Of a stretch of 64,000 nucleotides of DNA, positions 40,948 through 49,806 are shown piece after piece. The notes under the pieces are model-generated. The model did no database searches, had not been told where the DNA came from, and worked only from the letters and a program-made list of their open reading frames with translations. Source of the DNA: JAYTJL01 sp964400155 (lineage in GTDB: Bacteria; Patescibacteriota; Saccharimonadia; Saccharimonadales; UBA10212). The stretch is taken from contig CAYNSQ010000002.1 of assembly GCA_964400155.1 (NCBI GenBank), positions 1 through 64,000 on the forward strand, given 5' to 3'. Position numbers and translations under genes: made by a program. Position 1 is the first letter of the stretch. Each line of letters begins with the position of its first letter.

Positions 40948-42798
40948 ATGCAGCGACTTCTGAAAAATACAATATTAGCTATCTTTGCTATAGCTTGTTT
41001 GGTGCCTTTTATTAGTGCCACTAGCCAAGCACAGGGTACCCAAAATTTTAGATTTAGTTCATTTAGTGCTGATTATTACCTTAACAGAGACACTAATAAG
41101 ACCTCGACATTGAAAGTAGTAGAGACTCTTGTTGCTGAATTTCCCAACTATGACCAAAACCATGGCATATTGAGGGCTTTACCTCAAACTTATCAAAATC
41201 ATACGCTTAGCCTGGAAGTAATTTCAGTTACCAATGACAATGGAAGCCCTTGGAACTATACAACTTACGAAGAAAACAATAATTTAGTTCTTAAAATTGG
41301 TGACGCTAACCGCTATGTGCAAGGCAGTCAGACGTATGTCATTACTTACACAATGCGCAATGTTGTGCTGTTCCTTGATGATCATGATGAATTCTACTGG
41401 GACGTGAATGGTGACCAATGGCCTCAACCCTTTGATAGTGTCAGTGCACGTATTCATATACCTAAAGAATTATCATCTTATTTACAGCAACGCCAAGTAT
41501 GCTTTATTGGGTATCCATCTCAGTCAAACAGTAATATGTGTACTATACAAAGGACAAACGAGGGTGAGGGAGTCTTAGTTGAGGTACAAACAAAAGAAAC
41601 AGTCTTAGCCGGCCAAACCATGACTTTCGGACTTGCTTTTGATAAAGATACGTTTGTGCTTGGTCCGGAAGTCGCCAGGGAGAAGTTATTTCGAAAAATA
41701 GGTATAGGTATAGCAATTATTGGAGCAATAATTCCACCGCTTGTAGCTTTTGGACTGATGTTTCGACGTTGGCGAGCCTTTGGCAATGACCCCAAAGGCA
41801 GGGGGGTAATTGTACCAGAATATGAACCGCCAAAAGGGCTTAATGTGGTCTCGAGTGATTTTGTTCTAAGACAAACAATTGGGGCTAAGACTTTCAGCTC
41901 TGCACTTTTAGAACTCGCGGTTAATAAATATATAAGAATTAATGAAATCAAAATAAATAAAAAACTTCGAAAAGACTCCATTGATTATGAACTGGAAATT
42001 ACAAAACCCTTAGATCAAGTAGATAAAGAACTTTATGAAATTGCCAAAGCGGTAATGCCGGTTACAGAGGTTGGCACCAAAATGAAAATCAGTGAAATTT
42101 CCAAGTCTATTACTACACGGACTGAAATAGCCAAAGCTATTACCAAGTTAAAAGATTCTCTAGCTACAAATCTTACAAAAGATAATTACTTTGTTAAAAA
42201 TCCTAAAGCAGTGAAGTCATCTTATCGGCTATGGTCAACCGCTCCCACTATAGTCGGAGTATTAGTATTATTCTTTGTTAGTCAAATTTATACACCATTT
42301 ATCGGAATAGGTGTGGGCTTAATAGCAGTAGGTGTGGTCATGATATTTTTTGCTGCAATAATGCCAGCCAGAACAGTTAAGGGAGTTGAAACACACGATG
42401 CGTTACTTGGTCTCAAAGACTATATAAATTTGGCAGAAAAAGACAGACTTAATTTTAATCAAAGTCCGGAAGGTGCAGAAAAAATAAGCAATGGTTCGTT
42501 TGACCCGAACGAGACTAAAATGCAGATCAAACTTTTTGAAAGCTTGTTGCCTTATGCAGTATTGTTTGGTCTAGAAAAAAAATGGGCAGAACAGTTCAAG
42601 GAAATTTACAAGTCACCACCTGATTGGTATGGGGGTAATTTGCATACTTTTAACTCTTTGTATTTAGTTAATTCAATACATTCTTTTTCTGAAGTAAGTA
42701 GTGTTTCTTTTTCTCCGCCTGCCAGTAGCTCTAGTGGCGGATTTTCTGGAGGAGGTGCCGGTGGCGGTGGCGGTGGCGGCGGCGGTGGTGGCTGGTAG
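40948..42798 (+). CDS. DUF2207-family membrane protein with poly-glycine tail
   Basis: A signal peptide (TILAIFAIACLVPFISATSQA) is followed by an extracytoplasmic domain of about 230 residues with the DUF2207 features (YLNRDTNKTSTLKVVETLVAEF, then VTYTMRNVV-like and FYWDVNGDQWPQPFDSV), a first membrane helix (about 245-270), a cytoplasmic part and a second helix pair (about 420-465). The C-terminus is SSGGFSGGGAGG followed by a run of Gly and a final Trp, a hallmark of the family. I prefer the ATG at 40948, giving 616 aa, over the ATG at 40918. Function unknown. Confidence 0.85.
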   Translation: MQRLLKNTILAIFAIACLVPFISATSQAQGTQNFRFSSFSADYYLNRDTNKTSTLKVVETLVAEFPNYDQNHGILRALPQTYQNHTLSLEVISVTNDNGSPWNYTTYEENNNLVLKIGDANRYVQGSQTYVITYTMRNVVLFLDDHDEFYWDVNGDQWPQPFDSVSARIHIPKELSSYLQQRQVCFIGYPSQSNSNMCTIQRTNEGEGVLVEVQTKETVLAGQTMTFGLAFDKDTFVLGPEVAREKLFRKIGIGIAIIGAIIPPLVAFGLMFRRWRAFGNDPKGRGVIVPEYEPPKGLNVVSSDFVLRQTIGAKTFSSALLELAVNKYIRINEIKINKKLRKDSIDYELEITKPLDQVDKELYEIAKAVMPVTEVGTKMKISEISKSITTRTEIAKAITKLKDSLATNLTKDNYFVKNPKAVKSSYRLWSTAPTIVGVLVLFFVSQIYTPFIGIGVGLIAVGVVMIFFAAIMPARTVKGVETHDALLGLKDYINLAEKDRLNFNQSPEGAEKISNGSFDPNETKMQIKLFESLLPYAVLFGLEKKWAEQFKEIYKSPPDWYGGNLHTFNSLYLVNSIHSFSEVSSVSFSPPASSSSGGFSGGGAGGGGGGGGGGGW

Positions 42799-42822
42799 GT
42801 CTTATTAAAGCAAATTAGAGAT

Positions 42823-44010
42823 TTATTTCGAACACACTTCGCATAGGTGTTCAGTTTCGGCATCAGCTATCCAGTGTTTGGAAGCTATATGCCATGATTG
42901 TAAATCGTGATAACCAACCAAATCAGCTAACGACCTTAAAACCCAGCCGGTCTTGCCAAAAAAATCTCTTTTTCCCCAAGATACGGCCGCCCAAAATGGA
43001 CCAGCAGGTGTAATATAGATCGGCTTTTTTGCAATATACCGTTTAGGGCTTTTGCCACTTGTACGTAGCAACAGGTTTTTTGCTAAAAACTTGCCGTCGT
43101 AAAGTGCTGTCTGTGCCATTCCTGAATATTGAGTGCCGGCATTGTCACCTATTACAAAAATATCATCTCCGGCTTCAAGTAGTTCATCTACTTCTACTTT
43201 GCCATGTTCATCAAAACTGAATTTGTTGTTAGATAGAAAAGGGTTTTGTGCTACTCCTGCAGTCCATATCACTGTATGTGAACTTAGTAATTCACCACTC
43301 AACTTCAACTGGTCATGTGTCTCTGCAATAACTCTTTGATTGAGGTGAACTTTAACGCCTAGTTTACTTAATCGCTTCATTATTTTGGCTGAGTATTTTT
43401 CGCTCATTCTTGGCATTAGTCTTGGCATAGCTTCAACTAAAACCACGCTTACTCTTCGGTCTTTTAACCCGTGACATTTCATAATGTGCTTTATGTATCC
43501 TGGAAGCGATCCGGCTAGTTCTACTCCAGTTGGCCCACCGCCGACAACAATGTAGTTTACATCCGGCTTACCATCGTCTAGGAGAGACTCGTGTAAATGA
43601 TCTCTTAACTTTTTGGCTTCCAAAAGGGACTTTATTCCATACGAATTTTCTGCCAGACCTTTTATGCCAAAATAGTTTGTTACCGAACCTAGAGAAACTA
43701 CCAAAATATCATAGGGGTAGCTCTTTCCTGAAAGGCATTTTACTTTTTTGTTTTCTCTATCAAGAACAGCAGCGGTGTCAGTTACCAAATTGATATCTTT
43801 GCCGGAAAATATTTCTGACAGGTCTATAGTTGAGGCTTTTTGATTACCGCCGGTAGCTGTTTTATACAACATTGGATAATAACGGAAATATGGTTGTTCA
43901 CTTAAAAGAGTTACGTTATATTTACTGGCATTTTCAAGCCCCAGAGCTGTTTTTACCCCACCAAAGCCGGCTCCTAGTATAAGCACCCGTTCAATAGCCG
44001 GGTTGTTCAT
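42823..44010 (-). CDS. ndh: Type II NADH dehydrogenase
   Basis: A single-subunit flavoprotein that oxidises NADH and reduces quinone without pumping protons. FAD motif LGAGFGGVKTALGLE at the N-terminus, NADH motif VVGGGPTGVELAGSL, and the third motif FVIGDNA. The C-terminal ~40 residues are amphipathic (membrane association) and end in a CEVC pair. I chose ATG at 44010 since a TTGCGC-18-TATACT promoter lies inside the longer reading frame. No complex I genes occur in the window. Confidence 0.9.
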   Translation of the reverse strand: MNNPAIERVLILGAGFGGVKTALGLENASKYNVTLLSEQPYFRYYPMLYKTATGGNQKASTIDLSEIFSGKDINLVTDTAAVLDRENKKVKCLSGKSYPYDILVVSLGSVTNYFGIKGLAENSYGIKSLLEAKKLRDHLHESLLDDGKPDVNYIVVGGGPTGVELAGSLPGYIKHIMKCHGLKDRRVSVVLVEAMPRLMPRMSEKYSAKIMKRLSKLGVKVHLNQRVIAETHDQLKLSGELLSSHTVIWTAGVAQNPFLSNNKFSFDEHGKVEVDELLEAGDDIFVIGDNAGTQYSGMAQTALYDGKFLAKNLLLRTSGKSPKRYIAKKPIYITPAGPFWAAVSWGKRDFFGKTGWVLRSLADLVGYHDLQSWHIASKHWIADAETEHLCEVCSK

Positions 44011-44052
44011 TGCCTCTACTGTTGATTCTGTAAGAGTTGCCACTAGCAATAT

Positions 44053-44082
44053 AGTATAGATTGCCATTGTTAATATGCGCAA
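44053..44082 (-). promoter_or_regulatory. Promoter of ndh
   Basis: On the - strand, TTGCGC, 18 nt, TATACT, about 43 nt before the chosen start; this decides against the longer N-terminus. Confidence 0.5.
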
Positions 44083-44174
44083 CAATCGTATAATAATAAT
44101 TAAGCTAAATTATTGTGCGCAAGATCATAGACTAAAATTTTTTCATGTGATCACAAATTGTAAAAGGAGATAGT

Positions 44175-45620
44175 GTGGCCAAACAACTTTCAAAGCATTC
44201 AGAAAATAAATGGGCGATTTTAGCATTATTAGCAGTAGCACAATTTATGGTTGTTCTAGATGTAGCAATTGTCAATGTAGCACTTCCTTCTATCGCAAAA
44301 GATCTAAATTTTGCACCTAACAACTTACAGTGGGTGGTTACGGCATACACCTTAACCTTTGGAGGATTCCTACTACTAGGTGGTAGGGCTGCAGACATAT
44401 TTGGCCGTCGTAAAGTTTTTATATCAGCTGTAGCTTTTTTTGGATTGATGTCTTTTTTATGTGGGATGGCAGCAAACGAGTCCCAGCTAATCATAGCGAG
44501 AGCAGCTCAAGGTTTGGCGGCGGCATTTATGTCACCGGCTGCACTTTCTATTGTGCTCAGTGAATTCAAGGAAGGTAAAGAACGTAACACTGCCATGGGT
44601 GTATGGGCTGCAGTAGCAGCCGGTGGCGCAGCTGTAGGCGTACTACTTGGTGGAATTTTGACACAATACCTTGATTGGCGCTGGAATTTTTTTGTAAATG
44701 TGCCTGTCTCAATCATAGTTGTCTTGACTGGGCTAAAACTGTTGCCTCACCATATTGGTGAAGAAAAGCATAAAGTAAAACTAGATTTGACCGGTGCGGT
44801 AACAGCAACAGCTGGGTTAATGGCCTTAGTTTATGGTTTGTCAAAAGCACCTGCAGCCGGCTGGGGTTCTGATACCGTTATTGGCTTTTTAATTGCCAGC
44901 GCTGTTCTATTAACAGCCTTTGTCTATAATGAAATGAAAGTTGACCAGCCATTATTACCGCTAAAGTTGTTTAGGATTCGCAATGTACTAGGTGGCAACC
45001 TTGCATTTCTAGCCATTGCTTGCACACTATTTTCAATGTTCTTTTTTCTAACGCTATATATTCAGCAAGTACTTGGATATTCACCGGTTAAGACAGGACT
45101 TTCTTTTCTACCAGTAACTTTCATAATTGGTATTACATCTGGGGTAGTCTCTAAATTAGTCGCTAAAATTGGTTACAAACCACCAATGCAGCTTGGTCCC
45201 ATTGTCCTGGCTATTGGTCTTTATGTTCTAAGCATTACAATGGAAGTAGGCGGTGACTATTGGCATAATGTGTTTCCGGGCTTAGCACTATGTGCGTTTG
45301 GCATGGGTTTAACTTTTGTGGCAGGTACTTTGGCTGCAACTTCAGGAGTTCCAAAGCACTTTTCCGGAATTGCTTCGGGCATTTTGAATACTTCTCAACA
45401 GGTAGGTGGAGCCATAGGTCTGGCCATACTTTCTGCTGTTGCTTTTTCAACAGTAAGAACAGACGTAACAGCGGGCACATCTCCACTAGTAGCACAGGTT
45501 AATGGCTATGAGGCAGCCCTACAAGTAGGTATAGGCTTGGCCTTACTTGGTGCAGTGGCGGTTTTTGTATTTGTGAAGAATCATAAAGTTGATGCCAAAG
45601 AAGCGATGATGGCTGGCTAA
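44175..45620 (+). CDS. MFS drug exporter, DHA2 (EmrB/QacA) family
   Basis: A 481-aa protein with about 14 hydrophobic helices, the DHA2 number. Motif D1 (VVLDVAIVNVALPSIAKDL), motif A (GGRAADIFGRRKVFI) and motif C in helix 5 (GAAVGVLLGGILTQYLDWRWNFFVNVP) are clear. It exports hydrophobic compounds in exchange for protons; substrate unknown. The start is GTG with AGGAG five nt before it. Its stop codon lies inside an 11-bp hairpin repeat. Confidence 0.92.
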   Translation: MAKQLSKHSENKWAILALLAVAQFMVVLDVAIVNVALPSIAKDLNFAPNNLQWVVTAYTLTFGGFLLLGGRAADIFGRRKVFISAVAFFGLMSFLCGMAANESQLIIARAAQGLAAAFMSPAALSIVLSEFKEGKERNTAMGVWAAVAAGGAAVGVLLGGILTQYLDWRWNFFVNVPVSIIVVLTGLKLLPHHIGEEKHKVKLDLTGAVTATAGLMALVYGLSKAPAAGWGSDTVIGFLIASAVLLTAFVYNEMKVDQPLLPLKLFRIRNVLGGNLAFLAIACTLFSMFFFLTLYIQQVLGYSPVKTGLSFLPVTFIIGITSGVVSKLVAKIGYKPPMQLGPIVLAIGLYVLSITMEVGGDYWHNVFPGLALCAFGMGLTFVAGTLAATSGVPKHFSGIASGILNTSQQVGGAIGLAILSAVAFSTVRTDVTAGTSPLVAQVNGYEAALQVGIGLALLGAVAVFVFVKNHKVDAKEAMMAG

Positions 45621-45640
45621 TCCGCCTGTGGCGGATTAGC
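45616..45640. repeat. Hairpin repeat at the MFS stop codon
   Basis: Perfect 11-bp stem GCTAATCCGCC/GGCGGATTAGC with loop TGT. The core ATCCGCC/GGCGGAT belongs to the same type as ATCTGCC-AGT-GGCAGAT in the tRNA-Gln repeats. It may also act as a terminator, though no T run follows. Confidence 0.7.
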
Positions 45641-45667
45641 AATGTTCAATTTTCAACGAGAACAACT
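45640..45667 (+). repeat. Period-7 array after the MFS gene, CAATGTT type
   Basis: CAATGTT, CAATTTT, CAACGAG, then AACAACT, at 45640, 45647, 45654 and 45661; same type as the array before ligA. Confidence 0.6.
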
Positions 45668-45771
45668 AGATCAATGAGTTTTACAAAGATAGTTAATGTT
45701 TTTAAGTCATTCAGCGGGTTCAACCTTAACACGATTGATCTGTTTGATAGCTTTGAGCATTCTTTTGTTTA

Positions 45772-46188
45772 TTACTGCGAGCAAACAGGGCAAAGGCCAT
45801 ATATTTCTAGACTATGACCACGGGGTGAGAAATTGTTTTTTTGAGCTACAGTATCAATCATTTTTTCTAGCATAACGTTTGCTGGTAAATCTATGATTTT
45901 TCCGCATTTTTCACAGTGCATATGGTGGTGGTGGGCAGAAAATAAATCAGACAACTCTATTCTATACTTCCAGCCAATATTTAGTCGGTGTACAATTCCT
46001 AATTTTTCAAAAAGCTCGATCGTTCGGTAAACGGTAGCTCTATCAACTTCCGGTGATGCACGTGATGCGAGTACTTGCATACTTTGCGGTTCTTGGTCTC
46101 TAAGTAAATCAAACACCAGTTGACGAGTACGGGTAAGACTTGAGCCGTTTTGTTTGAGGATGGTTTTAAGAGTTTGACGGTGTGTCAT
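45772..46188 (-). CDS. Fur-family metalloregulator
   Basis: An N-terminal winged helix (about 1-80, with ASPEVDRATVYRTIELFEKLG) and a C-terminal dimer/metal domain with HHHH at 86-89, H91, C92-x-x-C95 and the second pair C133-x-x-C136, the structural zinc site. Metal (Fe, Zn or peroxide sensing) cannot be told. It is divergent from a ZIP-family transporter across a palindrome, which favours Zur-like zinc control or Fur-like autoregulation. Confidence 0.92.
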   Translation of the reverse strand: MTHRQTLKTILKQNGSSLTRTRQLVFDLLRDQEPQSMQVLASRASPEVDRATVYRTIELFEKLGIVHRLNIGWKYRIELSDLFSAHHHHMHCEKCGKIIDLPANVMLEKMIDTVAQKNNFSPRGHSLEIYGLCPVCSQ

Positions 46189-46212
46189 ATGTATTATTGT
46201 CTCAATTTTAAC

Positions 46213-46232
46213 GCAAATTGCGACAAATTTGC
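46213..46232. promoter_or_regulatory. Palindrome between fur and the ZIP gene
   Basis: GCAAATT, 6 nt (GCGACA), AATTTGC, located 25 nt upstream of the fur start and 33 nt upstream of the ZIP start. Spacing and AT-rich arms suit a Fur-family operator. Confidence 0.6.
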
Positions 46233-46264
46233 AAAATAATAATTAAGCAAATATATTTAACAAC

Positions 46265-46993
46265 ATGATTGTGTTTCTTTTAACCATTGCAGCCTCCGTG
46301 GCAGCCTTAATTGGCGGTTATACAGCACTGCGAAACCGGAAAAACCTAGACCTGGCTATTGCTCTTAGTTCTGGGTTGGTTCTCGGACTTGTAACTTTCG
46401 ATCTATTGCCGGAGATCTTTGAAATCGCTAGTTCGGAGGACATCAACACTACTGGTCTAATGGCTGCTTTAACGACTGGATTTTTGCTTTTTCATATTTT
46501 TGAAAAGTTTGTTCCAGTTCATCAAACAAGTGAAGAAAAGTATGGACCGCACCAGCATCCTAGATTGGGTACAGCTAGAGCTTTGGCCTTGACCGGACAC
46601 AGTTTCTTGGATGGTCTTAGTATTGGGGTGGCTTTTCAGGTCAGTACAGCTGTTGGAGTCGTAGTGGCTATTGCCGTTATAGGTCACCGCTTTGCCGATG
46701 GTTTTGATACCACAACATTTATGCTGTTTAACAAGAATAAACTTACTCATATCAAGGGTTGGCTGGCGGTTGTTGTGGTGATGCCTATAATTGGCGGTCT
46801 AGCCAGTTTGGCAATTACCGTGTCTGAAAAGATGCTTGCATATTATCTTTCATTTTTTGCTGGCTTTATTCTTTATATTGCGGTTAGCAACATAATCCCC
46901 CAAGCACACACGGAAAAATCTCCCAAAAAATCCATATTGATAACAATAATTGGAGCACTTTTTATACTAGTAGTGGTTCACTTCGCCGAATAA
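46265..46993 (+). CDS. ZIP-family divalent metal transporter
   Basis: A 242-aa protein with about eight helices. The ZIP metal path is visible in helices 4 and 5: TGHSFLDGLSIGVAF and IGHRFADGFDTTTF, with His, Asp and a long helix-3 loop containing YGPHQHPR. It likely imports or exports zinc, iron or manganese. It faces the Fur-family gene across a palindromic operator candidate. Confidence 0.88.
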   Translation: MIVFLLTIAASVAALIGGYTALRNRKNLDLAIALSSGLVLGLVTFDLLPEIFEIASSEDINTTGLMAALTTGFLLFHIFEKFVPVHQTSEEKYGPHQHPRLGTARALALTGHSFLDGLSIGVAFQVSTAVGVVVAIAVIGHRFADGFDTTTFMLFNKNKLTHIKGWLAVVVVMPIIGGLASLAITVSEKMLAYYLSFFAGFILYIAVSNIIPQAHTEKSPKKSILITIIGALFILVVVHFAE

Positions 46994-47018
46994 TCCCAAC
47001 TCGGGTACAATAGAAGGT

Positions 47019-48080
47019 ATGCTAGTGGCGGTAATTGTTTTGGGTGTTTTGGTTTTGTTGCTGGCCGGGCTTCTGACCTGGGTCTTTTTACGACCGCCAA
47101 AAAAAGATACTGAATCTTCTTTGATGTTAAAGTCTGACATAACTGAACTTACTAAAGGCATAGCCGAGCTTAAGGATGGTTTGCAAAAGCAGCTAACTAC
47201 CCAATTAGGAACCAGTAACAAACAAATGGCTGCTCAGTTTGAAGCCAGTGCCAAGATAATTAGAGAAGTCACTACAAAGCTAACTGAGCTGGATCGCACC
47301 AACAAAAGTGTGGGTGATGTAGCCAGTGAACTTAAGACGTTGCAAAACGTACTGCAAAACCCCAAACAGCGTGGTGTGCTTGGTGAGTATTATTTAGAGC
47401 AAATTTTAAAAAACACTTTGCCGCCAGGGTCGTTCGAACTTCAGTATAAACTAGCCGAGGGTATGGTAGTCGATGCGGTTGTTAAAATGGATGGCAAACT
47501 CTTGCCAATTGATAGTAAATTTAGTCTAGAAAATTATAACCGTATCTTAGAAGCCAAAGCAGAAGACAAACCAGCCCTGGAGAAATCTTTTAAAGAGGAT
47601 CTTAAAAAAAGGATAGACGAAACCAGCAAGTATATAAGAACCAATAAAGGTACGCTAGACCAAGCACTTATGTTCATACCAAGTGAAGCTATTTATTATG
47701 ATTTGCTAGCAAATAAAGTTGGTCTTGCGGGTGTTAGTGGACGTAACTTGATGCAATATGCAGCAGTTGATAAGAAAGTAACAATTGTTGGCCCGAGTAC
47801 TCTTTCTGCTATGCTTCAAATTATTGTTCAAGGTTTGCGATCGATCGAAATTCAAAAGGATACCGATACCATAAGAAAAAATATTGAACAGCTTAGCAAA
47901 CACTTACTTGCCCATAATGGCTACATGCAAAAACTTGGTAGTAGTCTGGGCACGACAGTAGGACATTTTAATACCACCTACAAAGAGCTAGGTAAAATAG
48001 ATAAAGACGTAGTTAAAATTGCCAATACGGATCCTGTCGTCGAACCCAATCTTCTGGAAAAACCAATCCTAGACGACTGA
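47019..48080 (+). CDS. rmuC: RmuC-family DNA recombination protein
   Basis: A N-terminal membrane helix (about residues 2-22), a coiled-coil segment (about 35-110) and the RmuC nuclease-like core: NPKQRGVLGEYYLEQIL, VVDAVVKMDGKLLPIDSKFSL and AIYYDLL. RmuC limits DNA inversions and is thought to be a PD-(D/E)XK-type protein. Length 353 aa. TACAAT lies 7 nt before the ATG, so the mRNA is probably leaderless. Confidence 0.92.
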   Translation: MLVAVIVLGVLVLLLAGLLTWVFLRPPKKDTESSLMLKSDITELTKGIAELKDGLQKQLTTQLGTSNKQMAAQFEASAKIIREVTTKLTELDRTNKSVGDVASELKTLQNVLQNPKQRGVLGEYYLEQILKNTLPPGSFELQYKLAEGMVVDAVVKMDGKLLPIDSKFSLENYNRILEAKAEDKPALEKSFKEDLKKRIDETSKYIRTNKGTLDQALMFIPSEAIYYDLLANKVGLAGVSGRNLMQYAAVDKKVTIVGPSTLSAMLQIIVQGLRSIEIQKDTDTIRKNIEQLSKHLLAHNGYMQKLGSSLGTTVGHFNTTYKELGKIDKDVVKIANTDPVVEPNLLEKPILDD

Positions 48081-48081
48081 C

Positions 48082-48110
48082 TTTAGTTGAAGTAGTTTTG
48101 ACGGTATAAT
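48082..48110 (+). promoter_or_regulatory. Promoter of pheS-SDR-pheT
   Basis: TTTAGT, 17 nt, TATAAT. The predicted start lies near 48117, after the alternative GTG codon at 48113, which supports the ATG at 48125 as the pheS start. Confidence 0.5.
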
Positions 48111-48124
48111 AAGTGGTAAGTTGT

Positions 48125-49135
48125 ATGGAATATAAAATAGAAGAAATTGCTGGTGTTGCCAAAGATTTAAGAAAGAAGTTCGACTCCCTTGAGGATAAAT
48201 CATCAATTAAACGAGCACCCGAACTTGGGGCTTTATACGCTCGTATTAAGGATCTTCCTCCCAATGACCGAGCAGCCTTTGGTGCCGAAATCAACCAACT
48301 TAAGCAGGAGCTGGATTCTTTAGTAATCGCCCATCGCTCATCAGTTGTAAAGCTTGATCCGATAGATGTGACTGCTCCTTTTGATGTTAATGCAAAACAA
48401 CCCAGTATCTTTACATCAAACCGAGGAGGCAGGCATCCTCTTATGAGCGAACTCGAAATCATCATAGATATTTTCAACCGGATGGGATTTACAGCTGTTG
48501 AATCCCGTCAGCTGGATGATGATTACCATATGTTTACAAGCCTTAACTTTCCAGCTGATCATCCGGCTCGGGATGACTATGACACTTTCATTACAGAAGA
48601 AGGTTTTATTGCTCCTGCTCATACCAGCATTATGCAAAACCGAGTACTAAGGTCTACCAAACCACCGATTCGCTATGTTATTCCTGGAAGGGTGTTTCGT
48701 AATGAAGATCTTGATGCTCGTCACGAGCATACTTTTTATCAGCTAGAAGGAGTTTGTGTAGACAAAGATATTAACGCCGGACACTTGATTGCCACATTAA
48801 AAACCTTTCTAGAAACCTATTTTGGTACAGAGCTAGAGGTTAAGACTCAGCCTTTCTACTTTCCTTTCACAGAGCCAAGTTTTGAATTTACTATCTCATG
48901 CCCATTTTGTAAAAAAGCTGGCTGTCATATTTGTAGTCAAACAGGCTGGATAGAACTTCTAGGTTGTGGCATGATTCACCCTAATGTCCTTCGCGAGGGA
49001 AGTGTTGACCCAAATGAATACACTGGCTTTGCCTGGGGTATGGGTATTGACCGCCTAGTTATGATGAAATATGGGATTGAAGATGTTCGCCACTTCCACT
49101 CTGGTAACCTAAACTTCCTGAGGCAATTCGTATGA
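48125..49135 (+). CDS. pheS: Phenylalanyl-tRNA synthetase alpha subunit
   Basis: A class II synthetase subunit with the N-terminal coiled coil (about 5-85) and the catalytic domain: motif 2 region PPIRYVIPGRVFRNEDLDARHEHTFYQL-type, and motif 3 GFAWGMGIDRLVMMKYGI. A zinc-like cluster (CPFCKKAGCHIC) sits between motifs. Length 336 aa. It overlaps the following SDR gene by 4 nt (ATGA), so the beta subunit gene is not directly next to it. Confidence 0.94.
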   Translation: MEYKIEEIAGVAKDLRKKFDSLEDKSSIKRAPELGALYARIKDLPPNDRAAFGAEINQLKQELDSLVIAHRSSVVKLDPIDVTAPFDVNAKQPSIFTSNRGGRHPLMSELEIIIDIFNRMGFTAVESRQLDDDYHMFTSLNFPADHPARDDYDTFITEEGFIAPAHTSIMQNRVLRSTKPPIRYVIPGRVFRNEDLDARHEHTFYQLEGVCVDKDINAGHLIATLKTFLETYFGTELEVKTQPFYFPFTEPSFEFTISCPFCKKAGCHICSQTGWIELLGCGMIHPNVLREGSVDPNEYTGFAWGMGIDRLVMMKYGIEDVRHFHSGNLNFLRQFV

Positions 49136-49806
49136 TTGTCATTACAGGAGCTAGCGACGGACTCGGGAGGGAAGTAGCAAAACTCTATTCTGCGGGCGGT
49201 GTTAGGGTTATCAATCTTTCTAGAACAGCAGGTAAAGATGGTATAGAACATCTTAAAACTGATCTAACCAATGAAACATCTATTAAAGAAGCTGTTCAAA
49301 AGATTATCGCTGACCCTGAGAAGCTAGAGGCACTGATTAATTGCGCTGGAGTTTTGAGTATTGAAAAGATCGATAAGTTATCAACAAGCGAAGTTGATAA
49401 AGTATTAGATACCAACATTCGGTCACCGCTTCTACTAACCAGCGGTCTTATAGAAAAAATTAAGAATGATGGGGCAGATGTGGTTAACGTTGCTTCTTCC
49501 GTAGGCTTTAAAGCTTATCCGGATCAAGCTGCCTATGGTGTTTCCAAATGGGCAATGCGGGGATTTAGTGCAAATCTTCAAATTGAGCTAAAAGACTATC
49601 CTTGTAGGGTTATTAGTTTTTGTCCGGGGGGTTTTAAGACAGAGTTATTTGAAAAAGCAACTGGTATAGATAACACCAGTGATGGCAGTGAATGGATGTC
49701 AGTATCGGATGTTGCAAAATGCCTTAAACAATTACTTGATTTACCCAAAAATATGGAGGTATCAGAGATTATAGTAAACCGAAAAACACAGAGGCGAACG
49801 GAATGA
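49132..49806 (+). CDS. Short-chain dehydrogenase/reductase between pheS and pheT
   Basis: A classical SDR: coenzyme motif TGASDGLGREVAKL at the N-terminus, NCAG, and the active-site Y-G-V-S-K (AAYGVSKWAMRGFS) with an upstream Ser (VNVASSVGF). Length 224 aa. It overlaps pheS and pheT by 4 nt on both sides, so it is translationally tied to tRNA charging genes in a position where most bacteria have nothing. Substrate unknown. Confidence 0.92.
   Translation: MIVITGASDGLGREVAKLYSAGGVRVINLSRTAGKDGIEHLKTDLTNETSIKEAVQKIIADPEKLEALINCAGVLSIEKIDKLSTSEVDKVLDTNIRSPLLLTSGLIEKIKNDGADVVNVASSVGFKAYPDQAAYGVSKWAMRGFSANLQIELKDYPCRVISFCPGGFKTELFEKATGIDNTSDGSEWMSVSDVAKCLKQLLDLPKNMEVSEIIVNRKTQRRTE

Noticed and set aside
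42760..42795. Poly-glycine run at the end of the DUF2207 protein as a sequencing artefact
   Set aside because: A glycine-rich C-terminus is characteristic of the family, and the frame closes normally with a Trp and stop.
45674..45817. 47-codon frame starting with ATG between the MFS gene and fur
   Set aside because: It runs through the heptamer repeat edge and into the 3' end of fur on the opposite strand, with no ribosome-binding site or recognisable peptide features.
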